Assembly: GCF_014898055.3 (NCBI RefSeq)
Contig: NW_023601433.1
Location: 21,193,641-21,257,640 of the forward strand
DNA from: Talpa occidentalis
Lineage: Eukaryota > Chordata > Mammalia > Eulipotyphla > Talpidae
Direction of reading: 5' to 3'
DNA length: 64,000 nt
Made by a program: the position numbers and the translations under genes. Under the pieces are notes generated by a model. It saw only the letters and a program-made list of their open reading frames with translations, ran no database searches and was not told the DNA's origin. Each line of letters starts with the position of its first letter. Within the stretch, counting starts at the first letter, position 1. Positions 36,037-47,789 of the stretch are shown here, piece by piece.

Positions 36037-36406
36037 GTAAGAAATCCTGTTCTGTTGTGCAGCCATACTCGAGTGTCAACAGCAAAGGAAATGATCCAGA
36101 CTCTCTCACAGGAAACTGCAAGTTTAGCTAACAAAGCTAAAACCTGTTCAAGCTTTCAAAATTGCTTTATTGATTGCCAATCTCAAATACAGTCTCTGAA
36201 TATTGAAGAGATTATACAGATTGTGATTTCAGAGATCTCAGACATTGAATATGACTTAACCTTAAGGAAAATACTATGGAATGCACAAGAGGAATGGGGA
36301 GCAGTCTTTTGCAAATGGAGGGGTAGTACTCTTTCCAGTATTGATATAACCTCAGTACAAAGAAATGTTTCAAAATGGATGCAAAAAATCTTTGTACTAG
36401 AAAAAG
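36037..36406 (+). CDS. DNAH14: DNAH14 exon 14
   Basis: 370 nt, the largest exon here, from ATTATTTTTTAG to GAAAAAG|GTAAAA, leaves phase 1. It encodes STAKEMIQTLSQETASLANK, EIIQIVISEISDIEYDLTLR and VQRNVSKWMQKIFVLEKG. It leads into the dynein linker (DHC_N2) region. Confidence 0.94.
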
Positions 36407-37387
36407 GTAAAAGTGTCTTTTTAAGTTGCCTCTGAGCCAGCAAGATCATTGTCCTTGGCAGTTTTTCTTTCCCTCTTCCCTTGCGCTGACCATTAATGAA
36501 GTTTTAAATAGTAATTAATAATAATTTTTGTGTCACTTAAAAATTGATCCCTTATGATTCTGGATCTTCTTTGAGTCAGAGAATCTAGAGATATTTTGAT
36601 GATAAGAGCTGACCTGCAGGCTTTTCACTCAAATTCTTGTATGATTTGAAATTTTGCCAATGGTGTTTCTGTGTAATCATTCTGTGACATTATATCCTTT
36701 CCAAAAGAAAATTTTTTCTTCCCAAAGAAAGTTTTTGCTTTTTAAATTCCTTTATCTCTCATTTATTCTTCAAGATATAATTCCCTTTCCAGAAAAACTA
36801 TATTTTGCATGTTTTTAAATTATACAAGAAATATAACGGTATCACAGAGTTAGAAAAGAGAAAAAAATAGAAACAAGTCTCATGGTCCCACTGCTTTAAC
36901 ACTCATTTTGTGCATTCCTAAAGTCATGCTTTATATCTGTTTCAGAGAATCATATATAAAGTAACAAGTAGACAACACCTTCTTTTCCCCCAAAGTTTCC
37001 TAGATTAAGGCCTGTTGTTTGCCAGAGTGTAAAACGTAAAACTCAATGTTATTCTCTTGGTTTTGTTTTGTTTTTTTTTTTTACTTAACCAAGTCTTAAA
37101 AAACATTTTGGTTAGTCAACATGGTTTTATAAAAAGAGGGCCCATCTAAACAAATTGGATATTCAAGAATATAAGCATAGTTTCAGTCCTTCTAGTTCTC
37201 AAGGGTCTAAAGGTCTTTGGTTTTTATCACTATTCTCATAATTATTTCTCTTTATTTTAATCTATAGTTGATTCCTATGGTAAGGCAAGGTTAATAAAAC
37301 TTATTTTCATGTAGACTGATAACTAATAAACTGGTATTACATTAAATCACAAATTTGTTTTCTGGTTTAAAAAAATGTTATTTATAG
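36407..37387. other. Intron 14, nothing recognised
   Basis: AT-rich intron. No exon, SINE or L1 is recognised, apart from weak T-runs near 37070. Confidence 0.5.
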
Positions 37388-37578
37388 GTTTACCAAAAAA
37401 TGACGTCGTCAAACATCTTAAACATTCAGTGATGGGTTTTAAACAAGAGCTGCCTGTTTTCATTGCTCTGGGAAACCCCTGTCTCAGGCCACGGCATTGG
37501 GAGGCTATCCAGGAGATTACTGGAAATTCAATTTCTCTTGATAAAAACTGCACAGTAGAAAATCTTGTAACCCTCAAG
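37388..37578 (+). CDS. DNAH14: DNAH14 exon 15, linker signature
   Basis: 191 nt from TTATTTATAG to CTCAAG|GTAAAT, enters phase 1, leaves phase 0. It encodes LPKNDVVKHLK, QELPVFIALGNPCLRPRHW and EAIQEITGNSI. The NPxLRxRHW block is the recognisable signature of the dynein linker (DHC_N2), which swings to deliver the power stroke. Confidence 0.95.
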
Positions 37579-37723
37579 GTAAATAGAAATAGTTTGAAAG
37601 AAATAGCCAAAAAAGGCCAATATTAAGTAGGCAAGTCAATCTTTGAAGAATGGAGTTAGAAAAAGGAGAAGTTTATGGGCTGGGAAAGCAGGTTTAGACA
37701 ATAGGTGAGAAGAAGTTATGTTT

Positions 37724-38287
37724 TTTTTTTTTTTAAGATTTATTCATTGGGCCTCCCCTGGTGGCACAGCGGTTGAGCGCTGGGCTGCAAAGCTGCCCAC
37801 AGCTTCTGCAGCACCAGTTTGATCCCCGGCCACCAGTGAGGGTCCCACATGGTGCACAGACCTCTCCTGCCATGCCTGCTGCTCCCCTCAGCAGTCTATT
37901 TCATCAGTCTGCTTGTTCTGTTCCCCGCTCTGGCTCTGGTGAATTCTCTCACTCTCCTGCGCTCCTGATTGTACCCAGTGCTTGTATAAATAAATAAATA
38001 AATCTTTAAAAAATAAAAATAAAAAAATAAAGATTTATTAATTTATATAAGAACCGGGGTACAGGCCAGATTCTCGGGAGGGTGAGAGAATTCACCAAAG
38101 ACAGAGCAGGGAACAGAACAGAGAGACTGACAAAATACACTGCTGAGGGGAGCAGCGGGCACAACAGGAGAGGTCTGCTGTGCCATGTGGGACCCTTGCC
38201 GCCTGGCTGGGATCGAACCAGCGCAGCAGAGGCTGCGGACAGCTTCACTGTGCGGAGCTCAAATGCCTGTGCCACCAGGGGAAGCCC
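37724..38287 (-). mobile_element. tRNA-derived SINE, type A, interrupted by a second SINE
   Basis: The outer duplication AGAAGTTATGTTT (37711-37723) and AGAAATTATGTTT (38288-38300) frames a minus-strand SINE whose tail region received a plus-strand SINE at 37749-38029. The body is at 38030-38287. Confidence 0.9.
37749..38029 (+). mobile_element. tRNA-derived SINE, type B, nested
   Basis: It starts GGGCCTCCCCTGGTGGCACA (A-box region TGGCACAGCGG), has GTTTGATCCCC (B-box) and ends TAAATAAATCTTTAAA. Its target duplication, AAGATTTATTCATT (37735-37748) and AAGATTTATTAATT (38030-38043), is the tail of the host SINE. Confidence 0.93.
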
Positions 38288-38300
38288 AGAAATTATGTTT

Positions 38301-39443
38301 AATTGGGGATGTCGGGGAAACTATTCATTATGCCATTACTATCTAAGTGACTAGAAAACAGTAATACTGGCTTTCTTATGTGATGATCTTATAACCATTT
38401 GGTCCAAGATGTGAGGCAAGCTCAGAAAAACATGTGACTTGAAAAGCATGTCACAAAGTAAGTGAAGAGGAAGTGGTCAGTGATATGCATAAGAAGAACA
38501 TAATCATCTTAGGGTTGATAGTTTTCGTTTTAGAAAGCCATGTGCTTTATAACAGAGGCAAATAATCTATTATAGGCATTAAGATTCATCTCAAACCTCC
38601 CAGAAAATCTGTTTATCATTGAGGTCCCAAATTTTGGCCACAGAGATTTGACAAGGCTAGATTCACTTGGTTGAAAATTTTCTTTGTATGTTAATCAGTT
38701 TCTGTATCTCTTTTTAGCAGTTTCAGAATGTCATCATTAGGCACAAAGTTCTTCAACACAGAAACTTCATGGCCCTTATTTGCCTTTGACTGGAAAATGT
38801 GTGTCAAGAGGCAGACTTCTTTCCCAAAGTTGTTAACTTAGTCAGGAGCAGTCGACTGTTTCCATTCATAAGAGAGATGATGAAGACTAATCCTGGTTAA
38901 TCATCATCCTCACTGAACTACATTACCAAAACATAGAGATTAGGTAACACTCTTTAACCTCATATAGATGACATATAGGAGCAGTATTACCTTCTCTAAA
39001 AGAATAGGACTTTTTTTCGGGGTAAAAACAATCAGCGCAGATAGTTAATTCCAAGATTTGGAATGAGAAACTATCTTTTCTACAGGAATCAACAGTCAGT
39101 GCACATGACAAAAAGATCTAGAAGTATTCCACTAATATATTCTGCAAACCTTTACCTTCAAATAGATATGGCAAATAAAGGGAAGCTGCAGAGACCTGGG
39201 TCCATTAAAGTTACATTCTCTCAGATCATTATAGCCCAAGAATTATTTTAGAAAGTAAAAGCATGTCACAAAGGAATTGAGCAGGTGGCATTAATGCAGA
39301 GTAAGTTGAAGGAAGTGATACCATATGTCTCATTTATATATACTAAAGGTACTGGTAACTTTTCACACTTACTGGAATCAAGAAATAAATACTGTGTTTA
39401 GAAGTTTTCACTGAGCATGAGTATAGTTAGTATGATTAAAAAT
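38301..39443. other. Intron 15 middle part, nothing recognised
   Basis: No exon or clear repeat. The open stretches on both strands are short and fit no splice phase. Confidence 0.5.
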
Positions 39444-39453
39444 AGATGAATAA

Positions 39454-39719
39454 TGGGCCTCCTCAGTGGCACAGTGGGTTGAGCGCTGCACAGTGAAGCT
39501 GTCCATAGCCTCTGCAGCGCGGGTTTGATTCCCGGCCAACCAGGAAGATTCTCATATGGTGCGGCAGACACCTCCTGCCTCGCCTGCTGCTCCCCTCCGC
39601 AGTGTCTTCGGTCTGTCTGTCTGTTCTGCTCCCCGCTTTCTCTGGTGAATTCTCTCACCCTCCCGTGCCTCTGACCTGTACCCCAGTTCTTGTATAAATA
39701 AATAAATCTTTAAAAAAAA
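39454..39719 (+). mobile_element. tRNA-derived SINE, type A, sense orientation
   Basis: Target duplication AGATGAATAA at 39444-39453 and 39720-39729. Pol III-like boxes TGGCACAGTGG and GGTTTGATTCC. It ends about 190 nt before exon 16. Confidence 0.93.
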
Positions 39720-39911
39720 AGATGAATAAAAACTGAAAAGGTTTATGTCATGAAAGTTAGGCCATGAAGTCTCTGATAGGACATAAACCTAACTGGAAGC
39801 ACATCTTCTATACTCCTGGTGTACATTAGACGTGCTCATTTAACCCTTCTATTTTAAATGTATCAGGGGTGATTTGCTCCACTGGATGTTAAAAAAGTTT
39901 TTCCATTTTAG

Positions 39912-40157
39912 ATGTTTCAGTATGAAAAAGAAATAAGCAAAATATCAACTGCAGCAACTAATGAAGCTGCTCTTGAAAAAATGCTCAATAAAGTCATTGA
40001 GCTCTGGAACACCACTCCTTTGCATTTAGTTCTTCATCAGACGGAGACTTACTCTAGCCTAATAATTTCATCTATAGATGCAATGTTAGCTCAATTAGAA
40101 GAGTCTCAAATCATACTTGCAACAATTAAAGGATCTGCCCATCTTGGACCTATTAAG
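39912..40157 (+). CDS. DNAH14: DNAH14 exon 16
   Basis: 246 nt, 82 codons, phase 0 at both ends, bounded by TTCCATTTTAG and ATTAAG|GTAAAT. It encodes SKISTAATNEAALEKML, VIELWNTTPLHLVLH and LAQLEESQIILATIKGS. In dyneins generally the AAxEAxLE and LEDxQ blocks follow the RHW motif in this order. Confidence 0.95.
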
Positions 40158-42140
40158 GTAAATATTATGGCAAAGGGAAAATGTTTGAATTGAATATAGT
40201 TTTATTTACCATTAAAATTTTACATTCTGCAAACAAACTGTATTAATCATTCATGTGCTAATGTAGAGATGATGTTGAATTTTAATTGCTCATGAGGAAA
40301 TATGAGTTTAATTTGCACAGACAGATAAATTTAGAGCATATAAAAATATGACCTTATAAACCATGACTTTTACTAGCAATGTTTTACCTACTGCTGGAAA
40401 GCCACAGTTCTAGCAGTATCTATGCCAAAATCATTGCCTTGACGTTTTACTTGCAGAGGTGGATTGCTTTATTTTCATTTCCTCTGCTTATGCTCTTAAT
40501 CCTACCTCATATATCTGCATTATTTTTAGAATAGACAGCAGCCTCCACATCTCCTTTAGTATAATTAGGAATTACACCAGAGGGTCTGCTTGTATTCATC
40601 CATTGTTCTCTGACTGTCCATCTTGGGCAGCCCCACAGTAATAACATAGCTAAGGATCATTTAAAAACTTCAGGGAACTAATTAAGATAATTACACAGAG
40701 ATATTTAATTCTGAAAATATTAATTGACTATTGACTGGCTATATAGAGTAAAAGAAATATGTACACAACAAATGGCATTCACATCATTTACAAATACACA
40801 AAATTTTGGGAAAATGTCAACAGAGCCTTAGAGAAAAAACTAACTATAAATAATAGGGTAAACCAAATTGACTATGTTCTCTAACTCATGCAGGAAAACA
40901 AAAACAAACAGCAGAAAAAAAGCAAAACCTAGAGAAACAATATAAAAAATAGTCACCCAAAATGGCAATTTTAAAGTAACCAAGAAATATGTGACAGTGT
41001 AATAAGGTTGCTCTTTCTCTCTTTTTAAATTAGAAATCCATTTTAGATCCATTAATTCTATTTGTTGCAGTCTTACATTTTCTCAGTCTTTATTGTGTTC
41101 CTGTTTCTTATCATCCATTGTTTGTCTTGACTTGACAAGGGTGGTTGTAACTAGTTGTTCCCTTAAAATTACCAGACAGATTCTGTAGTTAATGCTGTAG
41201 TGAAACTTTGTTCAGGTTTTTTTTTTTTTGCTCCAGCATTTGTGGTACATTCTTTCTATTCATTTTTAGTTTTCATGGATTGTAATAAGAAGCTTCCTTT
41301 GTTGACTTGATATCTCTCCTCCTGGGTGCTGGGTCTAATTCTAGATTTTTTTACCAGGATCTTTGGTGTCTGTTATATTATAGACTGATGCCTCTGCACC
41401 TGCTTAGATGACCAGCACTCCTGCCAATATGGGGAAATAGGTAGTGACTGGGGAAGGAGGGCACCAAAAGCTTCCATCCAGTGAGCACCGAAGTTTCATG
41501 TTACCTGCACTGTAGCAGGTATCTGAGTTGTGTAGTAGGAATGCACAGTGAGCCCCTCCCCTAGACCACCTCCTCAGCCAAAATGTCTCAAACAATTTTG
41601 TGGTTTCCTAATCCTCTGAGATGTGGCTAAGCAATAATGTAGCATTCAATATTATTTGGTTTTTAACCATTTTCCCATTACTGTAATATACTAGTGGAAA
41701 AAGATCTAGCTATTCAATGGAATTTGCTGAAATTAAAAGAATGAAGAGAACCTGTACTACCATAAAACCTCTCCAAAAGAGACTAGTAGGTAAAAGAAAA
41801 AGCAAGTCACAGAACAATATGTATAATATGGTTGCATTTATGCAAACTTAAAGGTATTACATGTACAAGTGTGCAAAGATGTTTAAAGAATGGACTGAGA
41901 GTATATATACCAAAATATTTGTATATTGAATACTAAATAAGACAGAAAATTGGATGAACAAGACACCTCTAACTTCTTCCAAAACTAAATTCTAAAACTA
42001 GATTTATATTCACTTATATGTCACTCTATTAATTACTTTATGTCAGTGGCAAAATTACCTTTGATCTGAAATTCTATTATGTGATGCAGAGTAACATCAT
42101 ATATTTAGATTTGCATGTCTGTGTGTTTTTATCATTGTAG
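40158..42140. other. Intron 16, nothing recognised
   Basis: A long AT-rich intron. 41390-41600 is GC-richer and may be an old repeat, but no family is recognised and no exon fits. Confidence 0.45.
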
Positions 42141-42262
42141 GATCTTGTGCATGCATGGGACATAAACTTGGCACTCTTCTCTTGCACTCTTGAGTCATGC
42201 ATGAAATGCCAAAGAAATTGGCTTTACCTTGAACCAATCTTTAATTCATTAGAAATTCGAAG
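42141..42262 (+). CDS. DNAH14: DNAH14 exon 17
   Basis: 122 nt after TCATTGTAG, donor CGAAG|GTAACA, leaves phase 2. It encodes DLVHAWDINLALFSCTLESC and QRNWLYLEPIFNSLEIRR, the conserved linker block W-x-Y-L-E-P-I-F. Confidence 0.94.
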
Positions 42263-43328
42263 GTAACACATTTAAGTTACACCATATACAGATGAAAAAA
42301 TTCATAGTGGGTAGTTTATTTTCTGTAATCCTTGAGAAATCCTTTCTTTAATGGATAGTCAACAACAATCCTACCTATAGGCTTAAGAATATAATATTGG
42401 AGGTAGTGGCACTGGCGCTTTGGTGATGGGTGACTGGAGCATGTACACATTTCAAGGTGTGAATTATATAGTTTTGGAAATTAGAAGTAAATAAATAAAA
42501 TTTTATTAAATGTAGGCAAATAATAATAACAATAACTTTTTCCCTCTAATTTTTCTTTATCTCAATCTCCAAACCATGAGAAGTTTGAATCAGGTTGGGA
42601 CTAGTGTGGGATGGAAGTAGGAAATAGAGGTGAGTAGAGAAATGAAAGAATAAGACCATTGGACATACTTCTTCACTTAACCCCAACAGCAGATATCAAT
42701 TAACATATCGATGAATTACCATGACATGTGTAGTTCTGGCTTCCTTTTTCCAAGGGGAGAAAATCATGATTATATTCTGTAAAGGAAAATTCCCTTACCT
42801 CTACTGAGCCTACTTTATCTTATCCTCTAAGATTAGATAATCACTAATAGAAATTATATTTTCTTATACAAATCAAATCTCTAAACTCTTGCTGCTAAGC
42901 AAGATCCCTTCTCTGTAATTCTCTTCAGGTGAAATCACTGTTTCTCCTTTAGAAACCAGACCCAATAGCTTCTCTCAGACCCTCTCTCCAGATCCCATTT
43001 CCTCCTAGAATCTTAGTAACCCTTTCTTTTGTTACCTTTCCTAGGGTGTTGATGACTTCTACATTCTTTATTTACAACTTTTCTATATCTATCTTATGCC
43101 TAAACATACCCTTGTTAAATGATGAATGCATAGCTAATTGATTCTAGTGTTTCCTAGCATGTTTATTACTGGCACATAATAAGCATTCAAAATATATCTC
43201 TGATTAATGATTGATTAGCATTTCATAACATTTTGTAAACTGAGCAATTTTTTGTGACTAATGCATTTTGTATTATAGACTTTGACTATAGTGCTTTCAA
43301 AAAATTATCTCTAATTTTCTTTCTAAAG
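42263..43328. other. Intron 17, nothing recognised
   Basis: Unique-looking intron. It contains a TAATAATAACAATAAC simple stretch near 42520. Confidence 0.45.
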
Positions 43329-43500
43329 GCAGCTCCCATCAGAAGCAGATCTCTTCTCCAGAGTGATTTTCATGTGGCAAGAAATAATGCTAAAAATACA
43401 AAACAAACTGAATGCTTTGAGACTAGTCACTTCTCAAAGAGTTATTGAAACTCTGAAAAGTTGCAATACGAATCTTGAATATATAAAGAAGAGTCTTGAG
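43329..43500 (+). CDS. DNAH14: DNAH14 exon 18
   Basis: 172 nt from TTCTAAAG to CTTGAG|GTAAAA, one base completing Arg then 57 codons, leaves phase 0. It encodes QLPSEADLFSRVIFMWQEIM and NTNLEYIKKSLE. It continues the linker after the IR|RQLPxE junction, where dyneins commonly have a conserved Q-L-P-x-E. Confidence 0.94.
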
Positions 43501-44215
43501 GTAAAACTATAGCAATCCTAAGGTGGAGAATCATTTAATTTTATAAAAATGTTATGCACCTAACTGAGGAAAATAATTTAATGCAGATTTTCTTTATTAG
43601 CTGCTAACAGTATTTCAAACTCTTACCATCTACAGAATACTATCAAAAGGGAAAAAAGTGGATGGACCAATCTAACTGACCTACAGCAGTGTACCAAATT
43701 TTAAGTGCCTAGGTTTCCTTATCTTGAAACTAGGAATAACGATAGTGCCTATTTTGAGAAACTTTGTGCCAAATGAGAGAATGCATTTAAAGCAGAGAGT
43801 TGGCACAAAGAAAGTACTTAATGAGTGCCAACTATTTTTATGACCACTATAATTATTTTGTTAATAAAATCAGCAAAAGTTGAAATTGAATATTTTTATC
43901 ATTTTATAATTAAATTATTGATTTCATACATTACTATACTTTCAGAACATCAAATTCTCAGCCAGACACATAATTTTGATTACTGGCTTTTAATATTTTA
44001 GATTCATGGTGAACACATTCACTTCATAAACAAAGATTTTTCCCCTAGGTATTCATTCATCTATTTTCCAAGATGGACACAAGTCTGACTAGTTGTGATG
44101 ACCCATCCAGACAGAGTATGTGCATATGGCAGTTGCAGCCAATAGAAGGGTTTCTACCCAGAAGACCCCCTGGTATATAAATCCATGGCCTGGGCAATTG
44201 TGAGGGACTACATTC
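43501..44215. other. Intron 18 upstream part, nothing recognised
   Basis: No exon, SINE or L1 visible. Confidence 0.45.
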
Positions 44216-44234
44216 ACAGGGATCTGGTTATTAT

Positions 44235-44513
44235 TATTATTATTATTTATTTTTTTAAAGATTTATTTATTTATTTATACAAGCACTGGGCACAGTCAAA
44301 TACATGGGATGGTGAGAGAATTCACCAGAGACAGAGTGAAAAGCCGAACAGGCAGACTGACAAAGCACACTGCTGAGGGGAGCAGCGAGCGGCAGGAGAG
44401 GTCTGTGAGACATGTGGGACCCTCGGCCGGCGGCCAGGGATTGAACTGGCGCTGCAGAGGCTGTGGACAGCTTCGCAGCCCAGCGCTCAACCACTGAGCC
44501 ACCAGGGGAGGCC
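44235..44513 (-). mobile_element. tRNA-derived SINE, type B, inserted in the tail of the next SINE
   Basis: ACAAGCACTGGGCACAGTCA through to CACCAGGGGAGGCCC. It shares one outer target duplication with the adjacent type A SINE (CACAGGGATCTGGTTATTA at 44216-44234 and 44797-44815), so it landed in that element's tail. Confidence 0.92.
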
Positions 44514-44796
44514 CTTTTTTTTTTTTTTGAAAGATTTTTAAAAAAAATTTATTTATACAAGAACCGGGGTACAGGCCAGATGTGCGGGCAGGTGAGAGGA
44601 TTCACCAGAGACAGAGCGGGGAACAGAACAGGCAGATTTACTGAAATACACTGCTGAGGGTAGCAGCGGGCGAGCCAGGAGAGGTCTGCTCAACATGTGG
44701 GCTGCTCCGCCGCTGGTGGGAATTGAACCGGCACTGCAGAGGCTGCTGACAGTTTCACAGCCCTGGGCTCAACCCGCTGCGCCACCCGGGAGGCCC
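44514..44796 (-). mobile_element. tRNA-derived SINE, type A
   Basis: AAGAACCGGGGTACAGGCCA through GGGAGGCCC. The perfect 19-bp duplication at 44216-44234 and 44797-44815 belongs to this insertion. Confidence 0.94.
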
Positions 44797-44859
44797 CACA
44801 GGGATCTGGTTATTAAGAGCTGGTACTGAATGATCATTGAGCTAAGTCTTCTAATTATT

Positions 44860-46100
44860 TCTAGAATATATTTGGACTGCTACTAAACATAATTAACAAC
44901 CATTGAGCTTTTCATTTATTCATGTATCAAGTACTTACTTTACACCAGGCACTGATGATAGATGCTGGGACTACAAAGGTAAAAGACAACTTTCCACTCT
45001 TACTCCCTACTCAAAAATTTATTACAGCAAACAAAAAATGTAGAACTATTATAATATGATGTGTGCTATGGTAAGTTTGATGGTGTGACCATATCAAAGA
45101 AGAGAAATTAACTCAGGCAGGGAAAGTGGTAATTAACCTGCATCTCGAATGAAGTAGTTGAGTTAGCCAGGTAAAAGAGTCAGGGTATGCAGGGGCAGGC
45201 AGGAAGAAAGAGCATGCTAGGCAAGGGGAAGAGTGCAGCTATGGAGTCATTCGCAAGCATGCCACATTCTGGAGCTGTAACCAAGATGGTACAGCTGAAA
45301 CATAGGTTGAAAGTGGAAAAGTGGTGAAAAAAATAATATTCTCCAGGGAAGCAGAGAATGGGTGATGGAAGCCCTTGAATATCACAATGAATTTTGACTT
45401 TATTGCATATCTACTGAAGGATTTTAAGCAGGAGAATGAAATGATTTAACTTAGAAATATCTCCCTGGAAGGAAGCATAGAGGCTATAGAGATTGGGGGC
45501 AGTGAGAACAGATACAAAGAAATCAATTAAAAGGCAGAAAGACCATGATGAGAAAGAAAGCAGGTAGTACGAGGAGCATCAAGTAGAGAAATAGAGGATA
45601 AAAGAAATAGGTCTAGGTTTGTGCCTAGATATCTGGCTTGACCAACACATTGGAAGATAATTCTTCTACCAGGTAGAGATACAAGAGAGGAAAGTGTGTG
45701 TGGAAACAAGTTTTGTACATACTGAAAAGTTAATGTTTATGAGACAATCAAATGAACATCTTCAATCAGAAGATGGGTGTATGTGAGTCAAAGAGAAAGT
45801 GGGTGTGGATCAATGATTCATGAAAAGAATAATAGATATACATGTTTCTAAAGGAAGCTAGGAAGAGTAATCAGGGTGGAACTCAAGAGATATCAACATT
45901 AAAGTGTAAAGGGTGAAGAGAGATCTTGAAAGAAATGATAACTGACTGAGGCATGAAGGAAAACAAGAGAGTGAAATCTCAGACATCAAAAGGGCAGAGT
46001 CCACAGAGTCAAATACTATGAAAATATCATGTAGCATGCAGACTGGATCTAGTAACAGCAGGAGCCACGTGGCAGACATGAGGTTGAGCTGTAAGTAAAA
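44860..46100. repeat. Long remnant of an ancient dispersed repeat
   Basis: It begins CATTTATTCATGTATCAAGT...CCAGGCACTGATGATAGATG and continues with AAGAAAGAGCATGCTAGGCA and GGATTTTAAGCAGGAGAATG. This is the same old mammalian repeat as at 6041 and 32735, here covering about 1.2 kb. Family not assigned. Confidence 0.5.
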
Positions 46101-46777
46101 TAAGACATTGAGTTTATATATTATCTCTTCAAGACCTTTGTGGAGAATGGATGGCCAAGTATATAGTAGCTAAAGAACAACAAAGCGAGAGGGATTTCTT
46201 ATATATTTTCAACAAGGACAGTTTTAGAAGTTATCCTATTGCAAAGGAGAAATTGCAGATATAGGAGAGTAAGGAAAATAAAGGATTAATTTAAAAACAA
46301 GGTTAGCTTAGCTTGCTATAATGAATGGATATCTCTCCTCTGAATAGAAGGAAAAGAATTAAGACTAGTGTGAATGAAGATAAGTTTTGGGCAGGGATGA
46401 AAATTCAGGAATTGTCTTGACAACAGAATGTGAGATGACCTGCTGAAGTGAGGACTTGGATAGGGAAATGAGAGCAGAGAGTTGGTAGCATGGGAAAACA
46501 ATGCCAGTAATACTCAAGTACAGTGTTTTATTAATAATCGGTAATAGAACAAAGTGTGTGTAAGTGTGTATAAGTGCAATTTTATTGGTTGTTAGTTTTA
46601 ATGAAAAATTTGTTTAGCAATTCAAGTATGCTTTCATTGAGGATGGGATTTATTTTGACTGATAATACTATATACTCTCACTTTTATATTGTGGGTTCTG
46701 TTTGTAATTGAGGCCCAAAGAATGGTATGGCTAATATCATAATTAAACTGAATTGCATTTCTTTTGGTTCTAAACAG
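46101..46777. other. Intron 18 downstream part, nothing recognised
   Basis: No exon or identifiable repeat before exon 19. Confidence 0.45.
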
Positions 46778-46882
46778 GACTACCTTGAAATTAAAAGAAT
46801 GGTTTTCCCACGATTTTACTTTCTTAATAATGCTGAACTTCTCGATATTCTAGCTAATAGCAGAAATCCGAAATCTATACAG
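46778..46882 (+). CDS. DNAH14: DNAH14 exon 19
   Basis: 105 nt, 35 codons, phase 0 at both ends, bounded by TCTAAACAG and ATACAG|GTAATA. It encodes YLEIKRMVFPRFYFLNNAEL and LDILANSRNPKSIQ, the near-invariant dynein linker block R-x-x-FPRFYFLxNxELLxIL. Confidence 0.96.
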
Positions 46883-46967
46883 GTAATAACATTATTATCT
46901 GCTCAGCAGTATTATTTTCCAACTAGGTAAGAATTTTATAATGTTCACTTTTGTTTCTGGTCCTCAG

Positions 46968-47086
46968 CCTCATCTTGTGAAATGTTTTGAAAATATAAAT
47001 CAATTATTGATATGGAAACAAGAAATTGGGCCTCCTGTTGTAGTAATGTTCATCTCTGCTGAAGGAGAAGCACTTTTGCTGCCAAA
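46968..47086 (+). CDS. DNAH14: DNAH14 exon 20
   Basis: 119 nt from TGGTCCTCAG to CCAAA|GTATGA, leaves phase 2. It encodes PHLVKCFENINQLL, a short Pro-rich turn and ISAEGEALLLPK, equivalent to the linker block PHLxKCFExI...SxEGE. Intron 19 is only 85 nt. Confidence 0.94.
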
Positions 47087-47581
47087 GTATGACACATGTG
47101 TGATAAATGGAGTATGATGATAAATGGGGTGTGATACATGTGTGATAAATGAAGTATTTGAGACTATATAAAACTTGATTATGTAAAAGCTGTGCTTGGA
47201 AATATCTGACATTTCATAGAAGTTTGCAAAGCAAATTTTTTCTTCAAATATAATGTATGTTTGCAGAACTTTAGCATCCCATTTATTTATGTATTTACTT
47301 ATTTAACCTTCTAAATGTCAACAAAAGGATTTATTATACAAACATAGATAAGAAGGAAATTTGCTATTTACTTGGGGTCATTGTTACTATTCCCCACTGC
47401 TGCTTACCCTGACTGCTGGTTTTGTTATAAATGGTTCCCAGGCAATTATTTTAAGCAAGGTCCTTCTAGTATAAGGACTTGTTTGTCTTTAGCATGTGTA
47501 CGTGTCTGTAGGCTTACCAAGGGAATGAAACACGAATAAAAATATAATTCCTCATTGTATTATTTTTGAAAAATATTATAG

Positions 47582-47656
47582 GAAAATTCGTATAAGAAGT
47601 GCTGTAGAACAGTGGCTGGTAAACGTAGAGAAAAGCATGTTTGATGTACTAAAAAA
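47582..47656 (+). CDS. DNAH14: DNAH14 exon 21
   Basis: 75 nt from AAATATTATAG to AAAAAA|GTAAGT, leaves phase 2. It encodes KIRIRSAVEQWLVNVEKSMF and DVLKK, the VExWL-x-x-VExxM element near the end of the linker. The following intron is about 13.9 kb and holds the young L1 cluster. Confidence 0.93.
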
Positions 47657-47703
47657 GTAAGTACAATTTCCAAATCCTAAAATTATATTGTATATAGTTA
47701 TAC

Positions 47704-47781
47704 TAGCCAAGTTTTACTTACATATGTAAATATATATATATATATATACACACACATACACATATATATTTAACTTGGCTA
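47704..47781. repeat. (TA)n/(CA)n microsatellite inside an inverted repeat
   Basis: TAGCCAAGTTTTA (from 47704) and TTAACTTGGCTA (to 47781) are near-complementary arms around TATATA and ACACAC runs; the centre could form a hairpin. Confidence 0.75.
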
Positions 47782-47789
47782 ATAATCTA

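Noticed and set aside
37749..37830. tRNA gene
   Set aside because: The tRNA-like head with A- and B-box-like motifs is part of a SINE with a tail and target duplication, and does not form a complete tRNA.
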